In this document: positions 8,433 through 16,394 of the stretch, piece after piece | How positions within the stretch are numbered: position 1 is the first letter of the stretch | Layout of the letters: every line of letters begins with the position of its first letter | Source of the DNA: Bradyrhizobium sp. CCGB01 | Lineage (GTDB): Bacteria > Pseudomonadota > Alphaproteobacteria > Rhizobiales > Xanthobacteraceae | DNA: 64,000 nt | Direction: 5' to 3' | NCBI RefSeq assembly: GCF_024199795.1 | Contig: NZ_JANADK010000001.1 | Span: forward strand, 9,253,329 to 9,317,328 | Notes under the pieces: generated by a model | What the model was told of the DNA's origin: nothing | Seen by the model: only the letters and a program-made list of their open reading frames with translations | Databases searched by the model: none | Translations under genes and position numbers: made by a program

Positions 8433-10133
8433 ATGATCGACGATCTCTGGTACAAGAACGGCGTGATCTACTGCCTGTCCGTCGGCTCCTATATGGATTC
8501 CAACGGCGACGGCGTCGGCGACTTCAAGGGCCTTCTGCGGCGGCTCGACTACCTCCACGGCCTCGGCATCACCACAATCTGGCTGATGCCGTTCCAGACT
8601 TCGCCGGGCCGCGACGACGGCTACGACATTGCCGACTATTACAGCGTCGATTCCCGCTACGGCACGCTCGGCGATTTCGTCGAGTTCGCCCATGGCTGCA
8701 AGCAGCGCGGCATCCGCATCATCATCGACCTCGTCGTCAACCACACCTCCGACCAGCATCACTGGTTCAAGGAAGCGCGGCGCGACAAGAACTCGCCCTA
8801 TCGCGACTGGTATGTGTGGTCGGACAAGAAGCCAGCCGGCGCCAACAAGGGCATGGTGTTTCCCGGCGTGCAGAAATCGACATGGTCGCGCGACAAGGAA
8901 GCCGGCGCGTATTACTTCCATCGCTTCTACGATTTCCAGCCCGACCTCAACACGTCGAACCCGCACGTGCAGGCCGAGATCCTGAAGATCATGGGCTTCT
9001 GGATCCAGCTCGGCGTCTCCGGCTTCCGCATGGACGCCGTGCCGTTCGTGATAGCCACCAAGGGCGCCAAGGTGAAGAAGCCGGTCGAGCAATACGACAT
9101 GCTGCGCGCGTTCCGCGAATTCCTGCAATGGCGACAGGGCGATGCCATCATCCTTGCGGAAGCCAACGTGCTGCCGGAAACCGACATGGAATATTTCGGC
9201 CGCGATGCCGACCGCATGCACATGATGTTCAACTTCCACGTCAACCAGCATCTGTTCTATGCGCTGGCATCCGGCGACTCGCGTCCGCTGGCGAAGGCGC
9301 TGAAGGCGACGAGGCCGCGGCCGGCCACGGCGCAATGGGGCCTGTTCCTGCGCAATCACGACGAGCTCGATCTCGGCCGCCTGACCAAGGCGCAGCGCGA
9401 AATCGTGTTCAAGAAATTTGGCCCCGACAAGGACATGCAGCTCTACGACCGCGGCATCCGCCGCCGCTTCGCGCCGATGCTGGGCGGCGACCGCCGTCGG
9501 CTCGAACTCGCCTACAGCTTGATGTGCACGCTGCCGGGCACGCCCGTGATCCGCTACGGCGACGAGATCGCGATGGGCGACGATCTCGCGCTGCCCGAGC
9601 GCAATTGCGCGCGCACGCCGATGCAATGGTCGACCGAGCCGCATGGCGGCTTCACCAAGAGCGACAAGCCGGCCTGCCCGGTCATCGACAAGGGCCCTTA
9701 CGGCTACCCGCATGTCAACGTCGCCAAACAGCGACGCGATCCCAACTCGATGCTGAACTGGACCGAACGCATCGTCCGCATGCGCAAGGAGGTGCCGGAG
9801 ATCGGCTGGGGCGATTTCGCGATCATTCCGACACGCGACCCCGCCGTGTTCATCATGCGTTACGACTGGCGCAACAATTCCGTGCTGTTCTTGCACAATC
9901 TGGATGAGATGCCGCGCGAGATCGCGTTCTCGGCGGGGCTGCCTGGCGATGCCGGCGCGCACCTGATCAACCTGCTCGCGGAGGATCACAGCCACGCCGA
10001 CAAGCGCGGCCAGCATCGCGTCGTGCTGGAGCCCTACGGCTATCGCTGGTACCGCGTCGGCGGGCTGGATTATCTGCTGAAGCGCAGCGACATCGACGAG
10101 AATACGGTGCGGGGCAAGAAGCATCCCGGGTAG
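8433..10133 (+). CDS. TreS-like GH13 alpha-amylase family enzyme (trehalose synthase type)
   Basis: GH13 enzyme most like maltose/trehalose interconverting TreS. Key segments are WYKNGVIYCLSVGSY and SNGDGVGDF at the N-terminus, GYDIADYY, the nucleophile Asp201 in GFRMDAVPF, acid/base Glu243 in ILAEAN, and Asp310 in FLRNHDELDL. LRNHDE, GIRRRFAPML and RTPMQW are shared with TreS. At 566 residues it lacks the maltokinase fusion found in some actinobacterial TreS. A general alpha-glucosidase role cannot be excluded. It converges on a second GH13 gene, so the two probably serve trehalose/maltose metabolism and osmoprotection from separate promoters. Confidence 0.85.
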   Translation: MIDDLWYKNGVIYCLSVGSYMDSNGDGVGDFKGLLRRLDYLHGLGITTIWLMPFQTSPGRDDGYDIADYYSVDSRYGTLGDFVEFAHGCKQRGIRIIIDLVVNHTSDQHHWFKEARRDKNSPYRDWYVWSDKKPAGANKGMVFPGVQKSTWSRDKEAGAYYFHRFYDFQPDLNTSNPHVQAEILKIMGFWIQLGVSGFRMDAVPFVIATKGAKVKKPVEQYDMLRAFREFLQWRQGDAIILAEANVLPETDMEYFGRDADRMHMMFNFHVNQHLFYALASGDSRPLAKALKATRPRPATAQWGLFLRNHDELDLGRLTKAQREIVFKKFGPDKDMQLYDRGIRRRFAPMLGGDRRRLELAYSLMCTLPGTPVIRYGDEIAMGDDLALPERNCARTPMQWSTEPHGGFTKSDKPACPVIDKGPYGYPHVNVAKQRRDPNSMLNWTERIVRMRKEVPEIGWGDFAIIPTRDPAVFIMRYDWRNNSVLFLHNLDEMPREIAFSAGLPGDAGAHLINLLAEDHSHADKRGQHRVVLEPYGYRWYRVGGLDYLLKRSDIDENTVRGKKHPG

Positions 10134-10149
10134 GTATATGCCCTCGCAT

Positions 10150-10192
10150 CACCGTCATTCCCGCGAGCGCGCGCTGCGCTTGTCCGGAACGA
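10150..10192. repeat. short GTCATTCC-type repeat remnant
   Basis: The 62-base gap between the convergent GH13 stop codons contains CCGTCATTCCCGCG and a partial inverse TTGTCCGGAACGACGG. It looks like a reduced copy of the GTCATTCC palindromic family and may act as bidirectional terminator. Confidence 0.45.
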
Positions 10193-10195
10193 CGG

Positions 10196-11800
10196 CTAGA
10201 TATGAGGCGGCGCCACCAAGACCCCCTCATTACCGCGCAAATCGAGCACGCCATCCAGCCGCTCGCCCTCGCGATCCAGAAACGTCGATAGCAGGATCTC
10301 GCTGTTGAAACGGATCGCGCTGGTGGTGACGGCGATCGGCTCTGGGCCGAGATTGAGCACGACGATCACCGCCTTACCCTCGGCCTCGCGGCGATAGATC
10401 AGGAGATCGCCCTGCGCGGCGATCGGATGATAGTCGCCTGCGACCAGCGGCGGAGAGGCCTTCCGCAAGGCAATCAGCCGCTTGTACAGGTTGAGGATCG
10501 AGCGCGCGTCGGCTTCGAGATTGGCGACGTTGTCGTGGATATGGTCCTCCGGCAGCGGCAGCCATGGCCTTACGCCGGAGAAGCCGCTGGTCTGCGAAGA
10601 ATCCCACTGCATCGGCGTGCGGCAGCCGTCGCGGCCGACACCGATGCCGGGCACGTTCTTCTCGAAGGGATCGCGCACGTCCTCGGGCGCGATCGCGAGC
10701 TGATGCATGCCGATCTCGTCGCCGTAATAGAGCGTCGGCGTGCCGCGCAACGTCAGCAGCAGCATGGCGGCGACGCGGGCCTGCTCGGGTCCGACACGGC
10801 TGGCGACGCGCGGACGATCGTGATTGCCGAGCACCCAGTTCGGCCAGGCGCCCCTGGGCAGCGCTTTCTCGTAATCCTCCACGATCTTCTCGATCGAGCG
10901 CGCGCTCCAGAACGTCGAGAGCAGCGCGAAATTGAACGGCATCTGCGCGCCGGTGAGATCGTTGCCGTAATAGGCCATCAGCCGGTGCAGCGGCAGATAG
11001 ATCTCGCCGATCAGCACGCGCGCCGCATACGCATCGGTGACGCGCCGCATCTCGGCGATGACGTCGTGCACCTCCGGCTGGTCGGTAGAGTATTGCGTCA
11101 GGATCTTCTCGTTCGGCGGCCGGCCCTCGACGTAATGCGGGTTAGGCGGATTGTCGCGGAATTCGGCGTCCTTGATCAGGTGCCAGATCACGTCGACACG
11201 AAAACCGTCGACGCCCTTCTCCAGCCAGAACCGCATCACGTCGTAGATCGCGGCACGGACATCCGGATTGCGCCAGTTGAGGTCCGGCTGCTGGGCGAGG
11301 AAGGCGTGATAGTAATATTGGCCGGTTGTCTCGTCGAATTGCCACGCGCTGCCGCCGAACTCCGACAGCCAGTTGTTCGGCACGCCGCCGTCCGGTGCCG
11401 GATCGCGCCAGACGTACCAGTCGCGTTTGGGATTGTCGCGCGAGGCGCGGCTCTCGACGAACCAGGGATGCTGGTCCGAGGTGTGGTTGGGCACGAGATC
11501 GAGGATCAGCTTCAGGCCGTTCTCGTGCACGGCGGCGAGCAGCGCATCGAAGTCCTCCATCGTGCCGAACAGCGGCTCGATGCCGGTATAGTCGGAGATG
11601 TCGTAGCCGAAATCGGCCATCGGCGAGGGGAAGATCGGCGACAGCCAGATCGCGTCGACGCCAAGCGATTTCACGTAAGGCAGCCGCCGCAAGATGCCGG
11701 CGAGATCGCCGACGCCATCACCGTCCGTGTCCTGAAAGGAGCGCGGGTAGATCTGATAGAAGATGCCGTCGCGCCACCAATTATCGCCGCCCTGAGCCAT
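10196..11800 (-). CDS. aglA: GH13 alpha-glucosidase
   Basis: A 534-residue exo-acting alpha-glucosidase of the AglA type. The N-terminal WWRDGIFYQIYPRSFQDTDGDG block is characteristic. Catalytic residues are Asp203 in GFRVDVIWH, Glu266 in VLIGEIYLP and Asp328 in LGNHDRPR. The IGVGRDGCRTPMQWD segment is diagnostic of rhizobial alpha-glucosidases. No signal peptide is present, so it acts on imported maltose, sucrose-type or trehalose-derived disaccharides in the cytoplasm. It converges on the TreS-like gene and is divergent from the metallo-hydrolase. Substrate range is inferred from family only. Confidence 0.88.
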   Translation of the reverse strand: MAQGGDNWWRDGIFYQIYPRSFQDTDGDGVGDLAGILRRLPYVKSLGVDAIWLSPIFPSPMADFGYDISDYTGIEPLFGTMEDFDALLAAVHENGLKLILDLVPNHTSDQHPWFVESRASRDNPKRDWYVWRDPAPDGGVPNNWLSEFGGSAWQFDETTGQYYYHAFLAQQPDLNWRNPDVRAAIYDVMRFWLEKGVDGFRVDVIWHLIKDAEFRDNPPNPHYVEGRPPNEKILTQYSTDQPEVHDVIAEMRRVTDAYAARVLIGEIYLPLHRLMAYYGNDLTGAQMPFNFALLSTFWSARSIEKIVEDYEKALPRGAWPNWVLGNHDRPRVASRVGPEQARVAAMLLLTLRGTPTLYYGDEIGMHQLAIAPEDVRDPFEKNVPGIGVGRDGCRTPMQWDSSQTSGFSGVRPWLPLPEDHIHDNVANLEADARSILNLYKRLIALRKASPPLVAGDYHPIAAQGDLLIYRREAEGKAVIVVLNLGPEPIAVTTSAIRFNSEILLSTFLDREGERLDGVLDLRGNEGVLVAPPHI

Positions 11801-11971
11801 GCCGGAAACCCACCCAAAATCTGCGTCTCGCGCGAGAGAACGCGGAAGGAACGCTGCGGTTCAAACCAGCAGGCGAAATGGGACGGCCGTGTGACGGCCG
11901 GTGCGGCTGTTCCGGGGCGCGGCACGAATCTTTTGCTTGGCGGCATGGCAAAAATCGGCATTGTGAGGCCC

Positions 11972-12664
11972 ATGACCGAGCAAAATGACACCCAGCAATC
12001 CGCGCAGGACTCCTCGCAAGCCAAGGCCGGCGCGATCATCGTCCCCGTGACGCTGTTCGAGCAGAACTGCACCATCATCTGGGACGAGCCCAGCAAGAAG
12101 GCCGTGGTGATCGATCCCGGCGGCGACGTGCCGAAGATCCTGGACGCGATCAAGCAGACCGGCGTCACCGTGGAGAAGATCTGGCTGACCCACGGCCATA
12201 TCGACCATGTCGGCGGCGCGGCCGATCTGCGCGATGCGCTGAAGGTGCCGATCGAGGGCCCGCATGTCGCCGACAAATTCCTGCTCGACAACGTGGTCGA
12301 GAGCGGCGCGCGCTTCGGCATGACCGGCGGGCGCAATTTCGAGCCGGACCGCTGGCTCGACGAAGGCGACAGCGTGTCGATCGGCGGCTTGCAGTTCGAC
12401 ATTTTCCACTGCCCGGGCCACTCGCCCGGCAGCGTGGTGTTCTTCAACAAGGAACTGCGCTTTGCCCATGTCGGCGACGTCTTGTTCGCCGGCTCGGTCG
12501 GCCGCACCGATTTGCCCGGCGGCAGTCACGCCACGCTGATCAATTCGATCAAGACGAAGCTGCTGCCGCTCGGCGACGATGTCGGCTTCATCTGCGGCCA
12601 CGGCGCCGGCTCGAGCATCGGCCAGGAGCGGATGACCAATCCGTTCATCACCGGCGAGGTGTGA
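11972..12664 (+). CDS. metallo-beta-lactamase-fold hydrolase (glyoxalase II-like)
   Basis: A 230-residue YcbL/glyoxalase-II-like hydrolase. The metal motif is LTHGHIDHVGG (HxHxDH), with further ligands in CPGHSPGS, HVGDVLFAG and CGHGAGSSIG. The C-terminal substrate domain of true glyoxalase II is missing, so a thioester hydrolase or related role is likely but unproven. Two starts are possible: MTEQNDTQ, used here, with GTGAGG just upstream, or MAKIGIVRP nine codons earlier. It ends four bases from the convergent HxlR regulator. Confidence 0.85.
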   Translation: MTEQNDTQQSAQDSSQAKAGAIIVPVTLFEQNCTIIWDEPSKKAVVIDPGGDVPKILDAIKQTGVTVEKIWLTHGHIDHVGGAADLRDALKVPIEGPHVADKFLLDNVVESGARFGMTGGRNFEPDRWLDEGDSVSIGGLQFDIFHCPGHSPGSVVFFNKELRFAHVGDVLFAGSVGRTDLPGGSHATLINSIKTKLLPLGDDVGFICGHGAGSSIGQERMTNPFITGEV

Positions 12665-12668
12665 GGCC

Positions 12669-13037
12669 CTATTCGGCGGCGTCCGCCAGCGCCGCCACGT
12701 CGCCGAGATTGCGCTCGCCCCACTCGCGGATCGCGGCGACGACCGGCACGAAGCTCTTGCCCTTGCGGGTCAGGCGATACTCGACCTTGGGCGGCACCTC
12801 GCCGAAATCCTTGCGATCGATCAGGCCGCTCTGCGTCAGCGCCTTCAATTCGCGGCTGAGCACGCGCGGGGTGATTTCGGCGCTGCCCTCTGTGCCGCGC
12901 AGCAGCCCGCTGCGGATCTCGCCGTAGCGGCGCGGGCCGTCCTTGAGGTCCCAGACGATGCGGAGCTTGTACTTGCCGCTGATCATCTTCTGAAAGGCCG
13001 CAACCGGACAGCTGCGCGCCGGGATCGCCTTTGCCAT
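12669..13037 (-). CDS. HxlR family transcriptional regulator
   Basis: A 122-residue winged-helix regulator of the HxlR family: KYKLRIVWDLKDGPRRYGE, then TPRVLSRELKALTQSGL as recognition helix, then the wing VEYRLTRKGKSFVPV. Cys10 in the N-terminal arm (RSCPV) is where HxlR members such as HypR and QorR carry their thiol sensor. It is divergent from a small monooxygenase-like gene, and the space between them holds a 9-bp direct repeat (13086-13112), so it probably controls that gene and itself in response to quinones or electrophiles. The ligand is inferred. Confidence 0.9.
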   Translation of the reverse strand: MAKAIPARSCPVAAFQKMISGKYKLRIVWDLKDGPRRYGEIRSGLLRGTEGSAEITPRVLSRELKALTQSGLIDRKDFGEVPPKVEYRLTRKGKSFVPVVAAIREWGERNLGDVAALADAAE

Positions 13038-13085
13038 GTCGTCTCCTCCATGCGCGAGATAACAATAGGAGCGACGTCGAAAAAG

Positions 13086-13112
13086 TCCATACTATCAATT
13101 TTGTCCATACTT
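13086..13112. promoter_or_regulatory. candidate HxlR operator, direct repeat
   Basis: GTCCATACT occurs twice at 13086-13094 and 13104-13112, 18 bases apart, in the 131-base region between the divergent HxlR and monooxygenase genes. Tandem sites on one helix face fit dimer binding. No other copies were noticed in the window. Confidence 0.6.
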
Positions 13113-13168
13113 GCAGGATCGCCTGCAAGCCGCAGATGATGACGCACACGACGAACAGGGAGCGTCAC

Positions 13169-13471
13169 ATGAAGCACTTCATGATCAGATACGAATTCAG
13201 GAACGGCACGTCGGAAGCCTGGCACCAGGAGATCGGCCGCTTCGTCAAGGCGATCGACGGCGATCCGGAGCTGAAGGGGCGGATCGGCTACCGTGTGCTG
13301 AAGAACCGCGACGACGGCAGCTACTTCCACCTCGCCAGCGTCACGGACGATGCCGCGCAAAAGACGCTGCAATCGCGCGACTTCTTCAAGGCCTATCAGG
13401 AGATGACGCGGAAGGTCGCCGGCGGCGAGGTGACGGTGACGCCGATCGAGATGATCGCAGCGACGGCGTAG
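13169..13471 (+). CDS. small antibiotic-biosynthesis-monooxygenase-like (ABM) protein
   Basis: A 100-residue protein with the ferredoxin-like pattern of the ABM/dimeric alpha-beta barrel group: KHFMIRYEFRNG strand, helix with WHQEIGRFVKAID, YFHLASVTDD strand and a DFFKAYQEM helix. Family members oxidise quinols without a bound cofactor, but no catalytic residue can be assigned. ATG 13169 has AGGGAG seven bases upstream and is preferred to earlier in-frame Met codons. Divergent arrangement with the HxlR regulator suggests it is the regulated gene of a small quinone or electrophile response unit. Confidence 0.75.
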   Translation: MKHFMIRYEFRNGTSEAWHQEIGRFVKAIDGDPELKGRIGYRVLKNRDDGSYFHLASVTDDAAQKTLQSRDFFKAYQEMTRKVAGGEVTVTPIEMIAATA

Positions 13472-13508
13472 CCGCAAGCTCCGCCGTCGTCCCGGACAAG
13501 CGTAAGCG

Positions 13509-14687
13509 TTACTTCATCAAACCCGCCGCCGTCAGCGCGCGGGTGATGATCTGGCCGAGATCGAAGCCGCGAGCCTCCGCGCGCTTCGGCTCGGCCGGCT
13601 CTTCGGCGACTGCGGCGCGGATCGAGCGGGCGAGATGCGGCGCGGGCGGGAGCGCCGGCTTCGACGTCGCAGGCCTGGCCTCGACCTTCTTTCCGGCCGC
13701 ATCCGCAATCCAGCCGGTCAGGCCGAAGAATTTTGCGATGTGGTAGGACGAGGAAATGCCGGCCTCGATCAGGAAAGCGCCTTCGACGCCGTAGCGCTGA
13801 TCATTGTCGGCGAGGCCGAGCGGGGTGCCATGCGCCATGTCGGTGATGGCGTAGGACTCGACCAGCGTTTCGCCGTCCTTGTTCCACCAGGCCTGGCGCG
13901 GATAGCCATCGACAATGGTCTCCGCCATCGGCGCGGCCGGCAGATCGTGCAAATCGAGCCACTGCTTGACGATCTCATTGGCATTGCCCGGATTGACGGT
14001 GCGGTCGGCGCTGCCGTGCCACACCGAAACCTTCGGCCACGGCCCGCGATGGTTCGAGGCGCGCCGCACGAAATCGCCGAGCTCGCGCTCGGGCCGCGCC
14101 GGTGAATGAAACATGCCGTCCAGCGCCTCGCGCAAATTCGAGGCGATGCCATAGGGCAATCCGGCGATCACCGCGCCGGCCGCGAAGACTTCGGGATAGG
14201 TCGCGAGCATCACCGATGTCATGCCGCCGCCGGCGGAAAGACCGGTGATGAAGACGCGCCTGGGATCGATGCGATGCGCCTGCACCACATGCGCGACCAT
14301 CTCGCGGATCGAACGCGCCTCGCCGCTGTCGCGCGCAGTGTCTTCCGGATTGAACCAGTTGAAGCAGGTGTTGCCGTTGTTGATGCGCTGCTGCTCGGGC
14401 ATCACTAGCGCGAAGCCATAATGCTGCGCCAGCGTCGACCAGCCCGCGCCGAGATCGTAAGCAGCTGCAGTCTGGCCGCAGCCATGCAGCACGACGACGA
14501 GCGCGCGCGGCTTCTGGAGTTGCGCCGGCACGAACGCGAACATGCGCAAATTTCCGGGATTGTCGCCGAAGCCCGTGACCTCTTCCAGAGGGCTGGACAC
14601 ATCCGCGCTCCGGCCGAGCTCGGCAAGGCGCAGACCATCCACCTTCGGCAGATGTTTCAAGAGAGCGACATTTTTTGCAAGCAACAC
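13509..14687 (-). CDS. PHB depolymerase-family esterase (alpha/beta hydrolase)
   Basis: Matches the PHB-depolymerase/feruloyl-esterase superfamily (esterase_phb). The oxyanion motif is HGCGQ at residues 68-72, the nucleophile Ser151 sits in TGLSAGGG, and VSVWHGSADRTVNP and the following MAHGTPLG supply the acid and base region. The 70 C-terminal residues are Pro/Ala/Lys rich, a linker or granule-binding tail. A GTG start is used because AGGAGTT lies directly before it; the only in-frame ATG is 28 codons upstream with no ribosome site. No Sec signal is visible, so it may be cytoplasmic. True substrate could be PHB, oligomers or plant esters. Confidence 0.85.
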   Translation of the reverse strand: MLLAKNVALLKHLPKVDGLRLAELGRSADVSSPLEEVTGFGDNPGNLRMFAFVPAQLQKPRALVVVLHGCGQTAAAYDLGAGWSTLAQHYGFALVMPEQQRINNGNTCFNWFNPEDTARDSGEARSIREMVAHVVQAHRIDPRRVFITGLSAGGGMTSVMLATYPEVFAAGAVIAGLPYGIASNLREALDGMFHSPARPERELGDFVRRASNHRGPWPKVSVWHGSADRTVNPGNANEIVKQWLDLHDLPAAPMAETIVDGYPRQAWWNKDGETLVESYAITDMAHGTPLGLADNDQRYGVEGAFLIEAGISSSYHIAKFFGLTGWIADAAGKKVEARPATSKPALPPAPHLARSIRAAVAEEPAEPKRAEARGFDLGQIITRALTAAGLMK

Positions 14688-14836
14688 GGCAACTCCTGGC
14701 AGGCGACGTTCAACGTTCACCCAAACCAAATAGTTGCTGCGGTGCAAAATAAAAAGGCCGTGTGCTGTCAATCACGCGAAATCACTCGAAAATCCGCAGG
14801 AATCCGCAAGAATCCGCACGCATTAACCGCACTGCC

Positions 14837-16249
14837 TCAACTTCGTGCAGATGCGCGGCGCATCCACGTCAGGAATGCGGCGCAGATCATGATTAACGCC
14901 GCAAACAGCGAGAGCGAAACGAGGAACGCTGCGCGCGCTGATTGCAGCGCTTCGATCGCGAAGAACACCGCGCCGATTGCGGCCACTCCGGCCGCATTTC
15001 CGATCTGCGCCATGGTGCCGTACATGCCGGAGGCCGAGCCTGCCGCGACGGGTTTCACCGTCGAGAGCACCGCGCCTGACAGCGGCGCCATCACCAGCCC
15101 CTGGCCGTAGCCGAAGATGGCCATGGTGAGTGCGAGCGCGATCGGCGTCGGCGCATCGACATGGAATGCAAGAAGCGCGAGCGCCGCGAGGCCGGCGATC
15201 TGAAGCGCGCAGCCTTCGATCAACACTTTTGTGCCGCGATGCCGTGCGCGCGCGCCGCTGTGGCGCGAAGCCGTGACGAAGGCGATTGCAAGTGGAATGC
15301 AGGCCATGCCGGCTGCGAGCGGCGGGATCTTCAGGCCACGCTGCATGAACAACGTCATGACGAGATAGAATGAGAGATTGGCGACGAAGAAAAAGAAGGC
15401 AGCACCGAGCCCGCGCAGAAAGGTCGCGTCCGCCAGCAGCGTCAGATCGATCAGCGGCATGCCGCCGGCGCGCGCGACCCTGTGCTCCAGCTTCAGGAAC
15501 GCCGCAAGGATCGCGCCGCCGAGCGCCATCACCGCCCACAGCCACGGCGCCCAGCCGACATCGTGGCCGAACAGCAGCGGTCCGATCAGACACAGCAGCC
15601 CCGCGAACAGGACGGCGCTGCCCTGAATGTCGAGCCGCGTGCCGGCCCGACGCGGCACCGACGGCATGATGCGCCAGGCGGCAGCCGCGATGAGGAGACC
15701 GCAGGGCACGTTGACGAAGAACACCGAGCGCCAGCCGGTGTGGGCAAGGTCGATCGTGACCAGCAGGCCGCCGAGCAGGAAGCCCGCAGCACCCGCAAGC
15801 CCGAGCACGATGCCGTAAATGGCGAAGGCGCGGCTGCGCGTTTCATCCGTGAAGAGCAGATGCAGCGTCGCCAGCACCTGCGGCACCATCAGCGCGGCCG
15901 TGGCGCCCTGCGCGAGCCGCGCGACGATCAGCTCCGCACCTGATTGCGCGAGGCCGCACCACAGCGAGGTCACGGTGAAGCCGAGCACGCCGGCGAGAAA
16001 CACGCTCTTCGTGCCGTGGATGTCGCCGAGCCGCCCGCCGGTGACGACCAGCGTGGCGTAGGCGATCAGATAGATCGCGATCACGGATTCGATCTGCGCG
16101 GGCGTCGCATGCAGATCGACCGCGATGGTGGGGATGGCGACGTTCACGATGAAGGCATCGACACCGAACATGAACTGTGCGGCCACGACGATCGCCAGCA
16201 CCCACCAGCGGCGGGTCGAATCGACTTGTTTTGTGACGGTTTGATGCAT
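14837..16249 (-). CDS. MFS transporter, DHA2 (14-helix) drug efflux type
   Basis: A 470-residue inner-membrane antiporter. The motifs DAFIVNVAIPTIAVDL (motif D1), GRLGDIHGTK (motif A) and LGLAGAAGFLLGGLL (motif C, marking antiporters) are all present, and hydrophobicity suggests 14 helices, as in EmrB/QacA proteins. No EmrA-like partner adjoins it, so it probably works alone. The start MHQTVTKQV is used; a longer frame adds a polar 36-residue piece unlike the family. Substrates cannot be predicted. Confidence 0.88.
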   Translation of the reverse strand: MHQTVTKQVDSTRRWWVLAIVVAAQFMFGVDAFIVNVAIPTIAVDLHATPAQIESVIAIYLIAYATLVVTGGRLGDIHGTKSVFLAGVLGFTVTSLWCGLAQSGAELIVARLAQGATAALMVPQVLATLHLLFTDETRSRAFAIYGIVLGLAGAAGFLLGGLLVTIDLAHTGWRSVFFVNVPCGLLIAAAAWRIMPSVPRRAGTRLDIQGSAVLFAGLLCLIGPLLFGHDVGWAPWLWAVMALGGAILAAFLKLEHRVARAGGMPLIDLTLLADATFLRGLGAAFFFFVANLSFYLVMTLFMQRGLKIPPLAAGMACIPLAIAFVTASRHSGARARHRGTKVLIEGCALQIAGLAALALLAFHVDAPTPIALALTMAIFGYGQGLVMAPLSGAVLSTVKPVAAGSASGMYGTMAQIGNAAGVAAIGAVFFAIEALQSARAAFLVSLSLFAALIMICAAFLTWMRRASARS

Positions 16250-16394
16250 CGGCGCGCGAACCTTCAGGGATTTATTTGCGCGCAAAGCTCGCAGATTAGC
16301 GTCATCCGCGCGATTACCTCCGAGGTAGGACTTGCCGCATTGGCCCGATTGCTGCATGTCGGTTGCCGCTGGTTTTGCGGGCTCGGAAGTCTCG

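Noticed and set aside
8427..10124. 565-residue frame opposite the TreS-like gene
   Set aside because: Mirror of a strong GH13 gene; composition of a shadow frame without a start context.
10427..11943. Long open frame antisense to the alpha-glucosidase, leading into the metallo-hydrolase
   Set aside because: High GC leaves the opposite strand open; the frame is Arg/His/Val rich and has no family pattern. Only the part from 11972 resembles a real protein.
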